DNA from: Acipenser ruthenus
Taxonomy: Eukaryota; Chordata; Actinopteri; Acipenseriformes; Acipenseridae
Direction: 5' to 3'
Assembly (NCBI RefSeq): GCF_902713425.1
Contig: NC_081198.1
Coordinates: 21,745,188 to 21,809,187, forward strand
DNA length: 64,000 nt
Shown: in pieces, positions 38,470 to 50,073 of the stretch
Layout of the letters: each line of letters starts with the position of its first letter
Numbering within the stretch: position 1 is the stretch's first letter
Made by a program: the position numbers and the translations under genes
The notes under the pieces: generated by a model
The model's database searches: none
What the model was told of the DNA's origin: nothing
Seen by the model: the letters and a program-made list of their open reading frames with translations, nothing else

Positions 38470-39049
38470 GGCGACTTGGCCCTTGCCCGGGGCCCCCCAG
38501 CCCGGACGGCACAGGGGGATTCAAAGGTGGGTGCAAAATTTCAAGCACAAGCAGACCCCCAAAAAACGGGCTGCTGCTTCCAGAGGGGAAATGTGCAATT
38601 TAAGCAGGAGAAAACAAAACAAAAACACACACATAACACCAAAAACAAAACATAAACTGGCGGAGTGCGTCTTACAAATAGTCATGCCAAGCTGCTATGC
38701 TGTGCAAGGTGCCTTGGGTAACTACAACTGTGCCTCGCTGGCTGGCTGGCTTGCTAAGAAGGTCCTGGCATAGGGACATGTTCCACCACACTTGTCTGGT
38801 TAGCTGCATGCTCCCAGGAAACAACCTGCTGCTGTCTACATCATCACCACATGTGAATAAAAGAAAGAAAGACAGCAAGAAAGAAAGAGAGAAAGAGAGA
38901 AAGAAAGAGAGAAAGAAAGAAAGAAAGAAAAAAAAAGAAGTAAAACGGCGGGAAAACTTGCATCAACACTGGCACTCTCCCTCCAGCAGGGGTAGACAAA
39001 ATGCTCACAGGAGAGATCCAGATCTGACTTTGACCAACGTTAGAGAAAG

Positions 39050-39222
39050 GTGTGCACCGTTCCCGGAGGTACTGCAATACCGGGCCGATGCGTGGAGTGG
39101 ACGGAGCAAGCCCCTGTTCCATCTCCCGATTCCAAAAATCAATTTAATATATGGTCCCCTGATAGGGGACGTATCAGATATTAAACTGATAAGAACAGAT
39201 ACTACACTTGATCTTAGCCAAA
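39050..39222 (-). pseudogene. RNU2: U2 snRNA fragment (nt 16-188), cut by K5
   Basis: Nearly the whole U2 gene, lacking only the first 15 nt. K5 joins at the AAAA of AGCCAAAAGG (plus strand), which is U2 nucleotides 15-18 and about 38 nt from the main insertion point. It has no promoter of its own, because K5 separates it from upstream sequence. Confidence 0.92.
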
Positions 39223-39871
39223 ATACTCTTTTATTGAGATTTTACATTTTTTTACATTTACACCCATTCGTTTCATTCATTTTACATTTCTTTTAAAGAT
39301 GACATTCATGCATACAGACATACATTTTGTTTTAAAAGCATTTAAAACACATTTAAAAACACCAAGACAATTGTGCTTTATACATGGTTAAAACAGACAC
39401 AGATTAAAATCGACATGAAAAAAACCTGTGCTGCTTTAAAAGTGACTGGAAAAAAAGAACCATCTATAAAAAACCAGTGCTTGTGAGGGCCGGGGAGTGC
39501 TCTCTAAAAAAGTTCAAAAGTGAACATAAAACTATATTACTAAAACAGGGACAGGGGAAAAGGGACAGTGTATAAAACAGTGAGTTAAAATTCTAAAATT
39601 TTAAAACACTTAAAATGTAACTTTTAATAGTTTACATTAAAAAATCTTAAAGATACATAAAACAAAACAAAACAAAATCAAATAAAACATTCAACGTAAA
39701 TCAAATAAAAGTCCATAAAACTGAAACAAAAGACTACATAAAACCAGGGCACCGTTGAAAAACGGTCATGCCAGCTAAAAAGGGCGGAATGCTGGCATGA
39801 CAAAATAAATAAAAGGCTTAGCGGTGCCCCGTAGTCCCGCTCCTAGGAGCTAGCGGTTCCAGTTTTTTCCT

Positions 39872-42800
39872 TTATTCCATCTTCACGTCCTGAAGTCCGG
39901 CGATCCTCCACTCCGCGCAGGCCTTGTCCTTCCCGAGGGTCCGGATGTCCAGAATTACAAAGTCCTTGATAAGAGTTTGTGCCCTTCTGGTCGTGGTGAT
40001 AGTGTCTAGCTCCTGCTTGTGATAGACACAGACGTTACGGCCTTCACACAGGATCTGCTTGACAACATTGATGACACGCCAAACGCACTTAGCTGTGCTG
40101 GTAGTGATTCCTCCCGCAGGCCCATAGAGCACAGTCTCAGCGGTCATCTTGGCCGTGTCAGCAAACCTGTTTAGGAAGACAGAGACAGAGAGCCAGACAC
40201 TGCCAGCCACATCACACTCCCAGAAGATATGGGCTGGTGTTTCTCTCTTGCGGCACTTTGCATAGGGGCATGTTTCTACTTGGGCTAGTCCCCTCCTGAA
40301 CATGAACGCTCGAGTGGGGAGTGCACTGTGGACGGTGTTCCATGCTATATCCTTCTGGACATTACTGAGGCAGCTGTGAGACACATTCTCCCAGATTTTT
40401 TGGCTTTGGGTGAGGGAGAAAGTAGCTACTTTTTCAATTTCCTGGGAACCGGCAAGATATTTAGTTACAGCCTTGTATTCCCAGGAGGCCAATTTTGCTT
40501 TATCTAAGCCCAATTTATATATAGTGTCCCTTAAGGTTCTATAATACAATGGGGGGTCCCAGGAGTACGGCACGGTGTTATCAATAGTGCAGAGGCCCAA
40601 GGCCCTGAGACAGGTGGCAAAATAGAAACGATTCATGTAACATACCTTCCTGTCCAGGGCCTGGATGTTCTTGATAGTTTGCGTGAGCCCCTGCACTCGG
40701 GTGAGCTGCACAACGTCCGGGACCCCCTTACCTCCCTTCTTGTCGGCTTTACTCAGAGTGGCTCGCTTTACCCTCTCCATCTTGCTGCCCCAGATAAAGC
40801 GGTGGATAATGCGGTCCACCACTTTTTTGGTGGTCCTGTCTGGGGGAAAGATTTTTCCTACATAAGAGAGGATGGGGAACAGTATAGACTTGGTTATTAA
40901 TACTCTACCCGTCATTGTTAAGGATCTTGTGCTCCATCCGCCAATCTTTTTACGGACCTGGTTAATGGCCGCCGTCCAGCTCTGGGCCCCCGAGCTATTG
41001 TTCTCGAAAATGAGGCCCAGAATCTTGATTTTGTCCTTTTTGACAGGGTACATGTCCGACAGTTCCCTATCTACCTGCCAATTTTTAGACACGTAGACTT
41101 CGCTCTTGGACTTATTAATCACTGCCCCGGTCGCCGTGCAGTACTTCTCAAGGATATTACTAATCCGAGGTACCGACGATGTGTTGGTGCAAATGAGTGA
41201 CACATCGTCCATATATGCTGTTGTTTTGACCTGGACCCCGTTGGATCCAGGCAGCTGGAAACCAGTTATATTGGTATCCCTACGAATTGCCTGCAGGAGG
41301 GGTTCAATGCACACGACATATAGCAGTGGGGATAGTGGGCAACCCTGTCTGACCCCTGACTGGATAGATATTTTACCAGTCAGGTGCCTGTTCACCAAGA
41401 CTCGGGTACTAATGTTTGTATATATGGTTTTAACCCACTCCCTAAGTCCAGGAGCGAATTTCATCTGGTCCATCACTTTGTACATATATTCATGGCTTAC
41501 CCTATCGAACGCCTTCTCCTGGTCAAGGTTGAACAGGCAGAGGGGATGGTTCCGTTCTCTAGAATAAGCCAGAATGTCCCTTGTTAACATTAAAATATCC
41601 GTGATGGACCTCCCTGGGACGCCACAAGCCTGGTCAGGGCCAATGACCAAAGGGAGGTGTACTTGTAGCCGGAGCATCAGAGCTTTGGCTAGTATCTTGT
41701 AATCCACGCAAAGGAGGCTGATTGGGCGCCAATTCCGTAGATCTTTAACTTCCCCTTTCTTATGAAGGAGAGTAATTACACTCTCCCGCATAGAAGGGCC
41801 CAACCGCTTCTCCCTGTAGACCGCTCTGTAGACCTCCGCTAAATGGACTTTTAGCGTGTCCCAAAAAAGATGGTAATACTCACCCGGGATGCCATCTGGA
41901 CCTGGCGTCTTACCGGTGTTCATGGTCTTAACCGCCTGGGTGAGCTCCTCCAGCGTGAGTTCTGGGTCCTTCTCCTCCTCCTCCTCGTCCCGCACTGAGT
42001 CAGGCTCCAACTGGCTCAGGAACCACTCTATCAGGGTGTCATCTGTAGCTTTGATGTTATACAGGTCCCTATAGAAGTTCTCTACCACTTTTTTCACTCC
42101 CTCACTATCCTCTACTATCCTCCCCCTGCTGTCGAGCATGGAGGACATCAAGTGCCGCTTCTCCCTCGTTTTCTGGAAGAAGAAGCGAGTACACTTTTCG
42201 TCTTCCTCCATTTTTTGCACTTTTGCATTGTGCATGACCTTTCGTTGTTCCTCCCTACAAAGCACTGAAAGATCTAGCTTGGTCTGGGCTATCTCGTCGC
42301 TTACAGGGAACCCCCGAAGCTGAAGCAGGCTCAGACGCTGGAGGGCAGCATTCAGGTATTTATATTTGGCCCTCCTTTCTTTTGCTTTCCTCTTGCCTGC
42401 TGCTATGAAATAACCCTTAGTTCTCATTTTGACCATCTCCCACCACTCTATAGGGGAGTTGAATAGGTCACGCAAAGTGGTCCACTCAACAAGCCTGCTC
42501 TTATAGGCTGCAGCTATGGAGGGGTCATCGAGTAAGGAGGTGTTTAATTTCCAGACCCCTGACCCCATCTGGGAGGTCTGAGGGACCTGCAATGTTACCT
42601 GCAGGAGCCTATGGTCAGAGAAGAAGACGGCCTGGGTGTCTACTGCCGTCTTCGTAAGGGAGCTTGTATGTAGGACGAGATCTATACGGGAGAAGGAGGT
42701 CCCAGATGAGCTCACCCAGGTAAAGGGAGGCACCAGGTCCTTACCTGCATCACACAGGGAGAAATCAGATATTACGGAGGACAAAACTCTACTAGAGCGG

Positions 42801-43315
42801 TCGTTGCGTGGCCTGCTCCGGTCTACGTCCCTCAGAGCACAATTGAAGTCACCTGACACGATGACGGGTACGTTCCCCAGCAGGAGTGGACGCAGCTGTG
42901 GAAAAAATTGAACTCTTTCGTTTTGGTTAGTGGGTGCGTAGACATTGACCAGTCTGAGGGGAGTGTTGTTGTATGTCACATCCACGCTCAGAATTCTACC
43001 AGGTTCTACCTCCCTGCTGCTGCGGGAGGTAATAAATGGGTTTTTAAACAGGATACCTACTCCGTCGGCTCTGGCTATGTTGGAGCCCGACCAGAAGGAG
43101 TCCCCCAGGGTCCAACTCTCCTTCAGGTCCCTATAATCAGGGCTCGACGAAATACCACACTCCTGCAGAAAGATGAGATCTGCTTTCAAGTTAGCTAGAT
43201 AGTTTAGTACATCAAATCTTTTTTGTGTCTCCCTGATGCTCCTGACATTAACAGACACACATATCAGGGCCATCAGGGTAGCTAACAAGAAAAGGAGTCG
43301 CTGCGTCCACCCCAT
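39872..43315 (-). CDS. K5 ORF2: endonuclease-reverse transcriptase, open frame
   Basis: 1147 aa. It has DEEEEE at 443-448 and Thr at 1071. One private change, Trp1090 to Cys (QILCEG), lies in the C-terminal region after the zinc knuckle; its effect is unknown. All catalytic residues are present. Confidence 0.93.
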   Translation of the reverse strand: MGWTQRLLFLLATLMALICVSVNVRSIRETQKRFDVLNYLANLKADLIFLQECGISSSPDYRDLKESWTLGDSFWSGSNIARADGVGILFKNPFITSRSSREVEPGRILSVDVTYNNTPLRLVNVYAPTNQNERVQFFPQLRPLLLGNVPVIVSGDFNCALRDVDRSRPRNDRSSRVLSSVISDFSLCDAGKDLVPPFTWVSSSGTSFSRIDLVLHTSSLTKTAVDTQAVFFSDHRLLQVTLQVPQTSQMGSGVWKLNTSLLDDPSIAAAYKSRLVEWTTLRDLFNSPIEWWEMVKMRTKGYFIAAGKRKAKERRAKYKYLNAALQRLSLLQLRGFPVSDEIAQTKLDLSVLCREEQRKVMHNAKVQKMEEDEKCTRFFFQKTREKRHLMSSMLDSRGRIVEDSEGVKKVVENFYRDLYNIKATDDTLIEWFLSQLEPDSVRDEEEEEKDPELTLEELTQAVKTMNTGKTPGPDGIPGEYYHLFWDTLKVHLAEVYRAVYREKRLGPSMRESVITLLHKKGEVKDLRNWRPISLLCVDYKILAKALMLRLQVHLPLVIGPDQACGVPGRSITDILMLTRDILAYSRERNHPLCLFNLDQEKAFDRVSHEYMYKVMDQMKFAPGLREWVKTIYTNISTRVLVNRHLTGKISIQSGVRQGCPLSPLLYVVCIEPLLQAIRRDTNITGFQLPGSNGVQVKTTAYMDDVSLICTNTSSVPRISNILEKYCTATGAVINKSKSEVYVSKNWQVDRELSDMYPVKKDKIKILGLIFENNSSGAQSWTAAINQVRKKIGGWSTRSLTMTGRVLITKSILFPILSYVGKIFPPDRTTKKVVDRIIHRFIWGSKMERVKRATLSKADKKGGKGVPDVVQLTRVQGLTQTIKNIQALDRKVCYMNRFYFATCLRALGLCTIDNTVPYSWDPPLYYRTLRDTIYKLGLDKAKLASWEYKAVTKYLAGSQEIEKVATFSLTQSQKIWENVSHSCLSNVQKDIAWNTVHSALPTRAFMFRRGLAQVETCPYAKCRKRETPAHIFWECDVAGSVWLSVSVFLNRFADTAKMTAETVLYGPAGGITTSTAKCVWRVINVVKQILCEGRNVCVYHKQELDTITTTRRAQTLIKDFVILDIRTLGKDKACAEWRIAGLQDVKME

Positions 43316-43320
43316 AGCGA

Positions 43321-45258
43321 CTATGATTGGGAGGTCGGGACACTCTTCCTACTCTTAGCTCTACGCTTGCTTCGAGGGGGCTTGGGCTTATTTGCAACTC
43401 CCATCACCCCTGAGAAGGTACTCACTGCTGCCTCGTCCAAGAAGGCACCGTCTTTATATGCACAGTACGTGGAGTTGTTGGGGCTATTCAACTCCCCACA
43501 AGGTAAGTCTGGTGGAACTTGCTCAGGGCCCCTCGGAACGTGTGGGTCAGCTTTGTCCTGGGGGGGTTATGACAGACAGCATTCTTTGGCTGTTACCGTC
43601 TGTTGAATTGGAGCTGTTAGCAGACTTCTGGCTTACCGCGTCCAGGGGTATTCCCATGTCCTCCAGTGCTGTATCTAGGAGGACCTCTAGGGGGCCCCTG
43701 GTTTTGCCCATACAAGGGAGGGGGTGCTTTGAAGGGAGGCCCTTCGCTTGAAGAGGGTCATTGCTACCGAGGTACTGCTGGTCAGGGAAGGTGTTGACCC
43801 CGACCTCTCCCTCGGTGCATTAGTGAACACCTCTTCTGCGAGGTGTGCTAGGGTTTGTGCCAACGACTGGGAAGGCTGGCTGGGGATGCCCTGGCTGGCT
43901 GCTACCTGCCCACTAGGCGGCAGTGTAGCCGTCCCACTCGCCTCCGTCTCTGCCTGCGAGGGCAAGACTGGGGACTTTGTGTGGACATTAGCTGGTTTTG
44001 GATCTATGGGGGCCACCTGCAACTTGCTGTCTTTGATCCTGATCTTCTTTCTTTTCCCCCCCTCGTCTCTACCCTTTCTTTTCCCCACCCTCTGCTGGTT
44101 CTTCACTCCCTTCCCCTCCTTCTCACTCTCACTTTCACTGTCGCTTTCGCTTTCCTCCCCCACGGACTCAATCCTTATGGCGTCATAACGAGAGCCGAGG
44201 GGGAGTGCTGGCGCTGAGAGGGCCCTACTCAGGGGGGGGCCGCTGCTGGGTCCGGGCTCCCTCCCTGCCTCGTGTTCTGCATCAGAGGAGCTACTGGAGG
44301 AGCTAGTGGAGTAGCTGTTGTACTCTCTCTCTGGGCTGGGGGAAGGGGTCCTCGTAAAACGGGACATGTCTCGGGGGCGGGGGGGTGAGGGGGGTGCTGG
44401 TGATGATGGTGGTGCTGGAGTCTGGGTCTTGGATACTGTTGGTGGTGATGTGGACTGATCTTTGTTACTTGCTCCCTCTTCCTGCTCAGGCCTAGGCTTG
44501 TTTGTGTTTGCCTTGCTGGCTCTGGCCATGTTGGCATAGGAAGAGGGGCAGTCCTTAAACAGGTGCCCCTTCTTTCCACACAAATTGCACTGCCTCTCTT
44601 CTCTGCAGTGGCTGGTCTCGTGGGGGGCGCCGCAGTTCCTGCACTTGACTACAGTACACGCGGCCGCCAGGTGTCCTAATTCCCCACATTTCCTGCAGAG
44701 TTTTGGCATCCCATTATAGAATACCAGCCCTCTGTTGGGCCCTAACACTATGGAGTTTGGAATGTGGCGGACGCCTCCAATGCCCGATGGATCAACATTA
44801 AGGCGTACCAGCCACTTTCTGGCTCCTGTCCAAACCCCATCTTCATCTGTAATTTTCCTCCCTTCTGATGACACCCTCCCATAGCGGTTAAGCCATGTTG
44901 TAATATCATAGTCGCTAACAGCCTCATTGAAAAATTGGACAGTAACAACTTTCATTTCTCTGTCTGTCAGTGCATCCACACAAAATTCTTTGTATGGAGC
45001 GAGATATTTATTCTCCCCCCAAAAGGACCACATTTCTTGTAACTTTTGGGGGTTCCTAAAACTGACCTCAAACACTTCCTTAAGCCCTGGCAATTTCACC
45101 AAACAATTCAAGTCAGAAGGGGAAAAACCCATACCCCTCTGAAGAATGGTCCGGCTGAACTCCAGTCTCGTCAGTCCTGGTTCCGTTTCCTCTTGCTGGG
45201 TCCTTGTGAAGCGCACCGCATTGTGCCTCCTAGTCTCCTGGGTTGGCCGGAACGCCAT
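43321..45258 (-). pseudogene. K5 ORF1, frameshifted twice
   Basis: Open from the ATG through the knuckles to about residue 510. It is then shifted by the 7-bp deletion at about 43723, giving a premature stop at 43687. The G tract at about 43560-43566 has 7 G rather than the in-frame 9. The N-terminal 500 residues, including all three knuckles, could still be made as a 523-aa protein. Confidence 0.9.
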
Positions 45259-46624
45259 CCTTCAGCTGGCTCCTCCGATTGGGGTGGGAGAAGCCTCTGG
45301 ACGTCCGGGTTGTCTCTCTCTACGGAAAAGAAACAACGTAAGCAGCAAATCTGGGCAGTTGAAGGAACTATTACTTTAGTCCCTGAGGAGATGGTCGCCT
45401 CGCAAGAGGGACCCCCTCCCCAGGTGAACGGTGTCCTTCCCTGGCGGAGTAGGGGGCGCTGCTTGGCACCGAGACCACGTAGGAAGAATCGTGGCTGTGA
45501 CGCCTCCTCGGGGTCCGGGGCCGCCCTCTGCTCCTCCCAGATGGCGCCCTCTGCTGGGCGCCTGCTGCTCTCTCGGTCTGGATCTCGATTACAATCAAGG
45601 GCTGGGGATGAGGTCGTCTAGGTCATCAAAGGGTCCTCAAAGGTCGTCTGGATGGTAGGTCCTCCTTCTCTCTAACTCCAGGAACGTCTGGAAAAGCCTG
45701 AAAAAGAAAAAAACTGGAACCGCCTGAAAAAGAAAAAACTGCTCTCAACAGTCAACAAAATCTTGAAAGACCCTCGGCCTGGATTGGGCAAGCCAAAACC
45801 AGACTGAGCATTAGTCTTCCAAAAAGTTGCCGAGCTGAAGAAAGCCAGTCAAAAAAAAAAAAAAATTCTGTTCCTCCTCACCCGAACAAACCTCTCACAG
45901 ACCCTCGGAGGGAGCGGGCAATGCCACTACCCTCTAAGCCTTAGTCTTAGAAAGATTTATTCGAACTGAAGAGAATACTCTTTTATTGAGATTTTACATT
46001 TTTTTACATTTACACCCATTCGTTTTTTCATTCATTTTACATTTCTTTTAAAGATGACATTCATGCATACAGACATACATTTTGTTTTAAAAGCATTTAA
46101 AATACATTTAAAAACACCAAGACAATTGTGCTTTGTACATGGTTAAAACAGACACAGATTAAAATCAACATGAAAAAAACCTGTGCTGTTTTAAAAGTGA
46201 CTGGAAAAAAAGAACCATCTATAAAAAACCAGTGCTTGTGAGGGCCGGGGAGTGCTCTCTAAAAGGTTCAAAAGTGAACATAAAACTAGATCTAAAACAG
46301 GGACAGGGGAAAAGGGACAGTGTATAAAACAGTGAGTTAAAATTCTAAAATTTTAAAACACTTAAAATGTAACTTTTAATAGTTTACATTAAAAATCTTA
46401 AAGATACATAAAACAAAACAAAACAAAATCAAATAAAACATTCAACGTAAATCAAATAAAAGTCCATAAAACTGAAACAAAAGACTACATAAAACCAGGG
46501 CACCGTTGAAAAACGGTCATGCCAGCTAAAAAAAGGGCGGAATGCTGGCATGACAAAATAAATAAAAGGCTTAGCGGTGCCCCATAGTCCCGCTCCTAGG
46601 AGCTAGCGGTTCCAGTTTTTTCCT

Positions 46625-49600
46625 TTATTCCATCTTCACGTCCTGAAGTCCGGCGATCCTCCACTCCGCGCAGGCCTTGTCCTTCCCAAGGGTCCGGATG
46701 TCCAGAATTACAAAGTCCTTGATAAGAGTTTGTGCCCTTCTGGTCGTGGTGATAGTGTCTAGCTCCTGCTTGTGATAGACACAGACGTTACGGCCTTCCC
46801 ACAGGATCTGCTTGACAACATTGATGACACGCCAAACGCACTTAGCTGTGCTGGTAGTGATTCCTCCCGCAGGCCCATAGAGCACAGTCTCAGCGGTCAT
46901 CTTGGCCGTGTCAGCAAACCTGTTTAGGAAGACAGAGACAGAGAGCCAGACACTGCCAGCCACATCACACTCCCAGAAGATATGGGCTGGTGTTTCTCTC
47001 TTGCGGCACTTTGCATAGGGGCATGTTTCTACTTGGGCTAGTCCCCTCCTGAACATGAACGCTCGAGTGGGGAGTGCACTGTGGACGGTGTTCCATGCTA
47101 TATCCTTCTGGACATTACTGAGGCAGCTGTGAGACACATTCTCCCAGATTTTTTGGCTTTGGGTGAGGGAGAAAGTAGCTACTTTTTCAATTTCCTGGGA
47201 ACCGGCAAGATATTTAGTTACAGCCTTGTATTCCCAGGAGGCCAATTTTGCTTTATCTAAGCCCAATTTATATATAGTGTCCCTTAAGGTTCTATAATAC
47301 AATGGGGGGTCCCAGGAGTACGGCACGGTGTTATCAATAGTGCAGAGGCCCAAGGCCCTGAGACAGGTGGCAAAATAGAAACGATTCATGTAACATACCT
47401 TCCTGTCCAGGGCCTGGATGTTCTTGATAGTTTGCGTGAGCCCCTGCACTCGGGTGAGCTGCACAACGTCCGGGACCCCCTTACCTCCCTTCTTGTCGGC
47501 TTTACTCAGAGTGGCTCGCTTTACCCTCTCCATCTTGCTGCCCCAGATAAAGCGGTGGATAATGCGGTCCACCACTTTTTTGGTGGTCCTGTCTGGGGGA
47601 AAGATTTTTCCTACATAAGAGAGGATGGGGAACAGTATAGACTTGGTTATTAATACTCTACCCGTCATTGTTAAGGATCTTGTGCTCCATCCGCCAATCT
47701 TTTTACGGACCTGGTTAATGGCCGCCGTCCAGCTCTGGGCCCCCGAGCTATTGTTCTCGAAAATGAGGCCCAGAATCTTGATTTTGTCCTTTTTGACAGG
47801 GTACATGTCCGACAGTTCCCTATCTACCTGCCAATTTTTAGACACGTAGACTTCGCTCTTGGACTTATTAATCACTGCCCCGGTCGCCGTGCAGTACTTC
47901 TCAAGGATATTACTAATCCGAGGTACCGACGATGTGTTGGTGCAAATGAGTGACACATCGTCCATATATGCTGTTGTTTTGACCTGGACCCCGTTGGATC
48001 CAGGCAGCTGGAAACCAGTTATATTGGTATCCCTACGAATTGCCTGCAGGAGGGGTTCAATGCACACGACATATAGCAGTGGGGATAGTGGGCAACCCTG
48101 TCTGACCCCTGACTGGATAGATATTTTACCAGTCAGGTGCCTGTTCACCAAGACTCGGGTACTAATGTTTGTATATATGGTTTTAACCCACTCCCTAAGT
48201 CCAGGAGCGAATTTCATCTGGTCCATCACTTTGTACATATATTCATGGCTTACCCTATCGAACGCCTTCTCCTGGTCAAGGTTGAACAGGCAGAGGGGAT
48301 GGTTCCGTTCTCTAGAATAAGCCAGAATGTCCCTTGTTAACATTAAAATATCCGTGATGGACCTCCCTGGGACGCCACAAGCCTGGTCGGGGCCAATGAC
48401 CAAAGGGAGGTGTACTTGTAGCCGGAGCATCAGAGCTTTGGCTAGTATCTTGTAATCCACGCAAAGGAGGCTGATTGGGCGCCAATTCCGTAGATCTTTA
48501 ACTTCCCCTTTCTTATGAAGGAGAGTAATTACACTCTCCCGCATAGAAGGGCCCAACCGCTTCTCCCTGTAGACCGCTCTGTAGACCTCCGCTAAATGGA
48601 CTTTTAGCGTGTCCCAAAAAAGATGGTAATACTCACCCGGGATGCCATCTGGACCTGGCGTCTTACCGGTGTTCATGGTCTTAACCGCCTGGGTGAGCTC
48701 CTCCAGCGTGAGTTCTGGGTCCTTCTCCTCCTCCTCCTCGTCCCGCACTGAGTCAGGCTCCAACTGGCTCAGGAACCACTCTATCAGGGTGTCATCTGTA
48801 GCTTTGATGTTATACAGGTCCCTATAGAAGTTCTCTACCACTTTTTTCACTCCCTCACTATCCTCTACTATCCTCCCCCTGCTGTCGAGCATGGAGGACA
48901 TCAAGTGCCGCTTCTCCCTCGTTTTCTGGAAGAAGAAGCGAGTACACTTTTCGTCTTCCTCGATTTTTTGCACTTTTGCATTGTGCATGACCTTTCGTTG
49001 TTCCTCCCTACAAAGCACTGAAAGATCTAGCTTGGTCTGGGCTATCTCGTCGCTTACAGGGAACCCCCGAAGCTGAAGCAGGCTCAGACGCTGGAGGGCA
49101 GCATTCAGGTATTTATATTTGGCCCTCCTTTCTTTTGCTTTCCTCTTGCCTGCTGCTATGAAATAACCCTTAGTTCTCATTTTGACCATCTCCCACCACT
49201 CTATAGGGGAGTTGAATAGGTCACGCAAAGTGGTCCACTCAACAAGCCTGCTCTTATAGGCTGCAGCTATGGAGGGGTCATCGAGTAAGGAGGTGTTTAA
49301 TTTCCAGACCCCTGACCCCATCTGGGAGGTCTGAGGGACCTGCAATGTTACCTGCAGGAGCCTATGGTCAGAGAAGAAGACGGCCTGGGTGTCTACTGCC
49401 GTCTTCGTAAGGGAGCTGGTATGCAGGACGAGATCTATACGGGAGAAGGAGGTCCCAGATGAGCTCACCCAGGTAAAGGGAGGCACCAGGTCCTTACCTG
49501 CATCACACAGGGAGAAATCAGATATTACGGAGGACAAAACTCTACTAGAGCGGTCGTTGCGTGGCCTGCTCCGGTCTACGTCCCTCAGAGCACAATTGAA

Positions 49601-50068
49601 GTCACCTGACACGATGACGGGTACGTTCCCCAGCAGGAGTGGACGCAGCTGTGGAAAAAATTGAACTCTTTCGTTTTGGTTAGTGGGTGCGTAGACATTG
49701 ACCAGTCTGAGGGGAGTGTTGTTGTATGTCACATCCACGCTCAGAATTCTACCAGGTTCTACCTCCCTGCTGCTGCGGGAGGTAATAAATGGGTTTTTAA
49801 ACAGGATACCTACTCCGTCGGCTCTGGCTATGTTGGAGCCCGACCAGAAGGAGTCCCCCAGGGTCCAACTCTCCTTCAGGTCCCTATAATCAGGGCTCGA
49901 CGAAATACCACACTCCTGCAGAAAGATGAGATCTGCTTTCAAGTTAGCTAGATAGTTTAGTACATCAAATCTTTTTTGTGTCTCCCTGATGCTCCTGACA
50001 TTAACAGACACACATATCAGGGCCGTCAGGGTAGCTAACAAGAAAAGGAGTCGCTGCGTCCACCCCAT
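46625..50068 (-). CDS. K6 ORF2: endonuclease-reverse transcriptase, intact
   Basis: 1147 aa with all motifs. It has DEEEEE and Thr1071 as in K3 and K5. Private changes are Thr at 15 (ATLTALIC) and Ile at 369 (KVQKIEED). Confidence 0.93.
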   Translation of the reverse strand: MGWTQRLLFLLATLTALICVSVNVRSIRETQKRFDVLNYLANLKADLIFLQECGISSSPDYRDLKESWTLGDSFWSGSNIARADGVGILFKNPFITSRSSREVEPGRILSVDVTYNNTPLRLVNVYAPTNQNERVQFFPQLRPLLLGNVPVIVSGDFNCALRDVDRSRPRNDRSSRVLSSVISDFSLCDAGKDLVPPFTWVSSSGTSFSRIDLVLHTSSLTKTAVDTQAVFFSDHRLLQVTLQVPQTSQMGSGVWKLNTSLLDDPSIAAAYKSRLVEWTTLRDLFNSPIEWWEMVKMRTKGYFIAAGKRKAKERRAKYKYLNAALQRLSLLQLRGFPVSDEIAQTKLDLSVLCREEQRKVMHNAKVQKIEEDEKCTRFFFQKTREKRHLMSSMLDSRGRIVEDSEGVKKVVENFYRDLYNIKATDDTLIEWFLSQLEPDSVRDEEEEEKDPELTLEELTQAVKTMNTGKTPGPDGIPGEYYHLFWDTLKVHLAEVYRAVYREKRLGPSMRESVITLLHKKGEVKDLRNWRPISLLCVDYKILAKALMLRLQVHLPLVIGPDQACGVPGRSITDILMLTRDILAYSRERNHPLCLFNLDQEKAFDRVSHEYMYKVMDQMKFAPGLREWVKTIYTNISTRVLVNRHLTGKISIQSGVRQGCPLSPLLYVVCIEPLLQAIRRDTNITGFQLPGSNGVQVKTTAYMDDVSLICTNTSSVPRISNILEKYCTATGAVINKSKSEVYVSKNWQVDRELSDMYPVKKDKIKILGLIFENNSSGAQSWTAAINQVRKKIGGWSTRSLTMTGRVLITKSILFPILSYVGKIFPPDRTTKKVVDRIIHRFIWGSKMERVKRATLSKADKKGGKGVPDVVQLTRVQGLTQTIKNIQALDRKVCYMNRFYFATCLRALGLCTIDNTVPYSWDPPLYYRTLRDTIYKLGLDKAKLASWEYKAVTKYLAGSQEIEKVATFSLTQSQKIWENVSHSCLSNVQKDIAWNTVHSALPTRAFMFRRGLAQVETCPYAKCRKRETPAHIFWECDVAGSVWLSVSVFLNRFADTAKMTAETVLYGPAGGITTSTAKCVWRVINVVKQILWEGRNVCVYHKQELDTITTTRRAQTLIKDFVILDIRTLGKDKACAEWRIAGLQDVKME

Positions 50069-50073
50069 AGCGA

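Larger units (their letters stand above)
36074..39222 (-). repeat. U2 tandem repeat block D
   Basis: The longest uninterrupted run: a U2 5' fragment, three complete genes (starts 36933, 37714 and 38469) and a U2 3' fragment of 173 nt. Microsatellites lie at about 36551-36633, 37327-37415, 38107-38171 (the shortest) and 38857-38940. The spacer upstream of 38469 lacks 5 bp in the CAAAACAAAGC run (about 38613-38620). The spacer near 37135-37185 has three changes (GGTGTGC, CAATTAG, CTTTGG) in the candidate DSE region of the 36933 gene. Confidence 0.92.
39223..45974 (-). mobile_element. K5: near full-length LINE, at an alternative U2 site, abutting K6
   Basis: 6752 bp. The 3' UTR is at 39223-39871. 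The 5' end lacks the outermost 8-9 nt of the U5-like head and is followed directly by the 3' end of K6, with no U2 between. ORF2 is open; ORF1 is broken. It has the 7-bp ORF1 deletion of K4 but otherwise groups with K3 and K6 at variant sites. Confidence 0.93.
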
